Source: Chelonoidis abingdonii (taxonomy: Eukaryota; Chordata; Testudines; Testudinidae). From it: a DNA stretch of 64,000 nt. The first letter of the stretch is position 1. Each line of letters starts with the position of its first letter. Below, piece by piece: positions 62,955 to 64,000 of this stretch. Both the position numbers and the translations under genes were made by a program. The notes under the pieces are model-generated. The model saw only the letters and a list, made by a program, of their open reading frames with translations. It was not told where the DNA came from and searched no databases. The stretch lies in the NCBI RefSeq assembly GCF_003597395.2, contig NC_133774.1:48642363-48706362 (forward strand), in the 5' to 3' direction.

Positions 62955-63262
62955 GGTTATGTCTACCCTGCAGCTGGCAGCATGCTTCCCAGCTCGGATA
63001 GACAGACACACGTTAGCTCAGCTCGAACTAGTATGCTAAGAATAGTGTAGCTGGGGAGTTACATGGGTGGCAGCTTGGACTAGGCTCCTGAGTATAAACA
63101 CACCCATACCCCTGAGCATGTATTCAGGTAGCTAGCCCAAGCTGTGCTTGTGCTGCTCCCTGCTACACCGCTATTTTTAGCACACTAGGTAAAGCAGAGC
63201 TAGTGCATATCTGTCTACCCAAGCTGGGAAGAACTCTCCCAGCTGCAGTGTGGACATACCCC
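62955..63262. mobile_element. Palindromic Harbinger-like MITE
   Basis: The left end (ggttatgtctaccctgcagc) and right end (agctgcagtgtggacatacc) are inverted copies. The relation continues inward (cccagctcggatagacagac against gtctacccaagctggg, and gctaagaatagtgtag against ctacaccgctatttttagc). Its 308 bp are non-coding. The 3-bp flanks (tta and cta) are compatible with a Harbinger-type duplication, but this is weak. Confidence 0.78.
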
Positions 63263-63326
63263 TAGTGGCTGGACCACATAGAGGGCGACAGAGAGCCACA
63301 ATGAATAAGCATGGATTACGTATGCT

Positions 63327-63759
63327 TAAGGCTAAGATTTTGTCATGGATATTTTTAGTAAAAAAGTCACAGACAGGTCACGGGAAATAAAGAAAAAACT
63401 CTCAGAAACCGTGACCTGTCCTTGACTTTTACTAAAAATATCCATGATAAAATGGGAAGGGACTGGACAGCTGCAGAGTGGCTGGGAGCTCTGGGAACCC
63501 CACCCCTGGAGGCTCAGAGCTCCAGGGTCACCCTGCCCCGCCACAGCAGCCAGAGAGCTGCGGGATACCCCCACTGCCCATGGCAGTTCAGAGATTGAGG
63601 GCCCACTGCCCAGGCTGCGGGGGTACCTCACAGCTCCCTGCCGCTGCAAGAGGTGCCGGGCCCCTGCAACCCCAGGCCACTGGGGCTGAAGTCACAGAGG
63701 ACTTTGGAAGTCACTGATTCCATGACTTCCGCGACCTCTGTGACAAAATCGTAGCCTTA
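63327..63759. mobile_element. MITE with TAAGGCTA ends and internal hairpin
   Basis: The ends taaggctaagattttgtca and tgacaaaatcgtagcctta are inverted copies. Behind the left end, about 40 bases (63342-63383) are repeated inverted at 63410-63447, forming a long stem with a loop of roughly 26 bases. The rest is GC-rich and non-coding. The superfamily is not determined. Confidence 0.78.
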
Positions 63760-63832
63760 CACTCAGTCAGTACTCTGATATCTAGAGTCATGCGGCTCTA
63801 AAGCAGCAGAACTAAAATGAAACCACTTTTCA

Positions 63833-63874
63833 GTCTAGAGCAGGGGTCAGCAACCTTTCGGAAGTGGCCTAGAG
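63833..63874. mobile_element. 26-bp hAT end between near-identical 8-bp flanks
   Basis: The phrase caggggtcagcaacctttcg (63841 onward) matches the end of the hAT MITE at 61324. It stops after about 26 bases. It is flanked by gtctagag (63833-63840) and gcctagag (63867-63874). The rest of the element is missing. It may be an excision scar. Confidence 0.5.
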
Positions 63875-64000
63875 GAACCTGTTAAAATGGTTTGTTTTAA
63901 AAACAGGCTAGTTGCCAACCTGAAAAGTGTTCTGCTCCCAAAGGTCTAAGTCCATATTGCAATATGGTATAGGTGAGCTGAGAGCCACACATTTCATTCC

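Noticed and set aside
1..64000. CRISPR array, operon, rRNA or tRNA gene
   Set aside because: No regularly spaced repeats, no prokaryotic gene packing and no rRNA or intact tRNA sequence. The only tRNA-like pieces are decayed MIR-type SINE heads.

Overview
This is a vertebrate nuclear window, almost certainly from a turtle. The evidence is an interrupted (exon plus intron) gene for a brain protein, CR1 LINEs of the kind that dominate turtle genomes, MIR-type SINEs, many hAT and Harbinger-like MITEs, and no prokaryotic gene layout. The species assignment is inference from repeat content.

Only one host coding exon is visible: the first coding exon of SV2C (synaptic vesicle glycoprotein 2C), on the minus strand at 45372-45951. 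It has a good splice donor, an in-frame stop just before the ATG, and a probable 5'UTR reaching an acceptor at about 46072. Positions above 46072 are then intron 1 or upstream sequence. Positions below 45371 are one long intron, since no second SV2C exon was recognised down to position 1.

The rest is a graveyard of mobile elements, often nested. Region 1-4.4 kb holds a decayed jockey-like LINE (endonuclease, RT with YADD, C-terminal tail) split by an LTR-like insert. Region 7.7-8.8 kb is a truncated hAT (ZBED-like) element with a long inverted repeat. Region 10.85-19.9 kb is a Tx1-like LINE broken by three insertions: a minus-strand solo LTR, a minus-strand CR1 and a plus-strand CR1. Region 21.3-21.8 kb has a hAT terminus and an intact 333-bp hAT MITE with an 8-bp target duplication. 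Region 24.4-25.2 kb is LTR-like. Region 26.4-28.9 kb is a badly frameshifted LINE whose C-terminus resembles elements with a restriction-like endonuclease. Region 30.6-34.5 kb is a complete but dead ZMYM1-like hAT transposon with inverted ends and an 8-bp target duplication. Region 38.7-40.7 kb is a Harbinger-like element sitting inside a MIR-type SINE.

Upstream of SV2C (46-64 kb) lie a CR1 tail, GC-rich repeats, a solo LTR (53.6-54.4 kb), several MITEs with clear target duplications (56.2-57.1 and 61.3-61.6 kb), two more palindromic MITEs (63.0-63.8 kb), and a 26-bp hAT end flanked by a near-perfect duplication that may be an excision scar. All transposon reading frames are broken, so SV2C is the only gene expected to be functional. 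Stretches described as empty hold nothing I could recognise by eye; conserved non-coding elements cannot be judged from one sequence.
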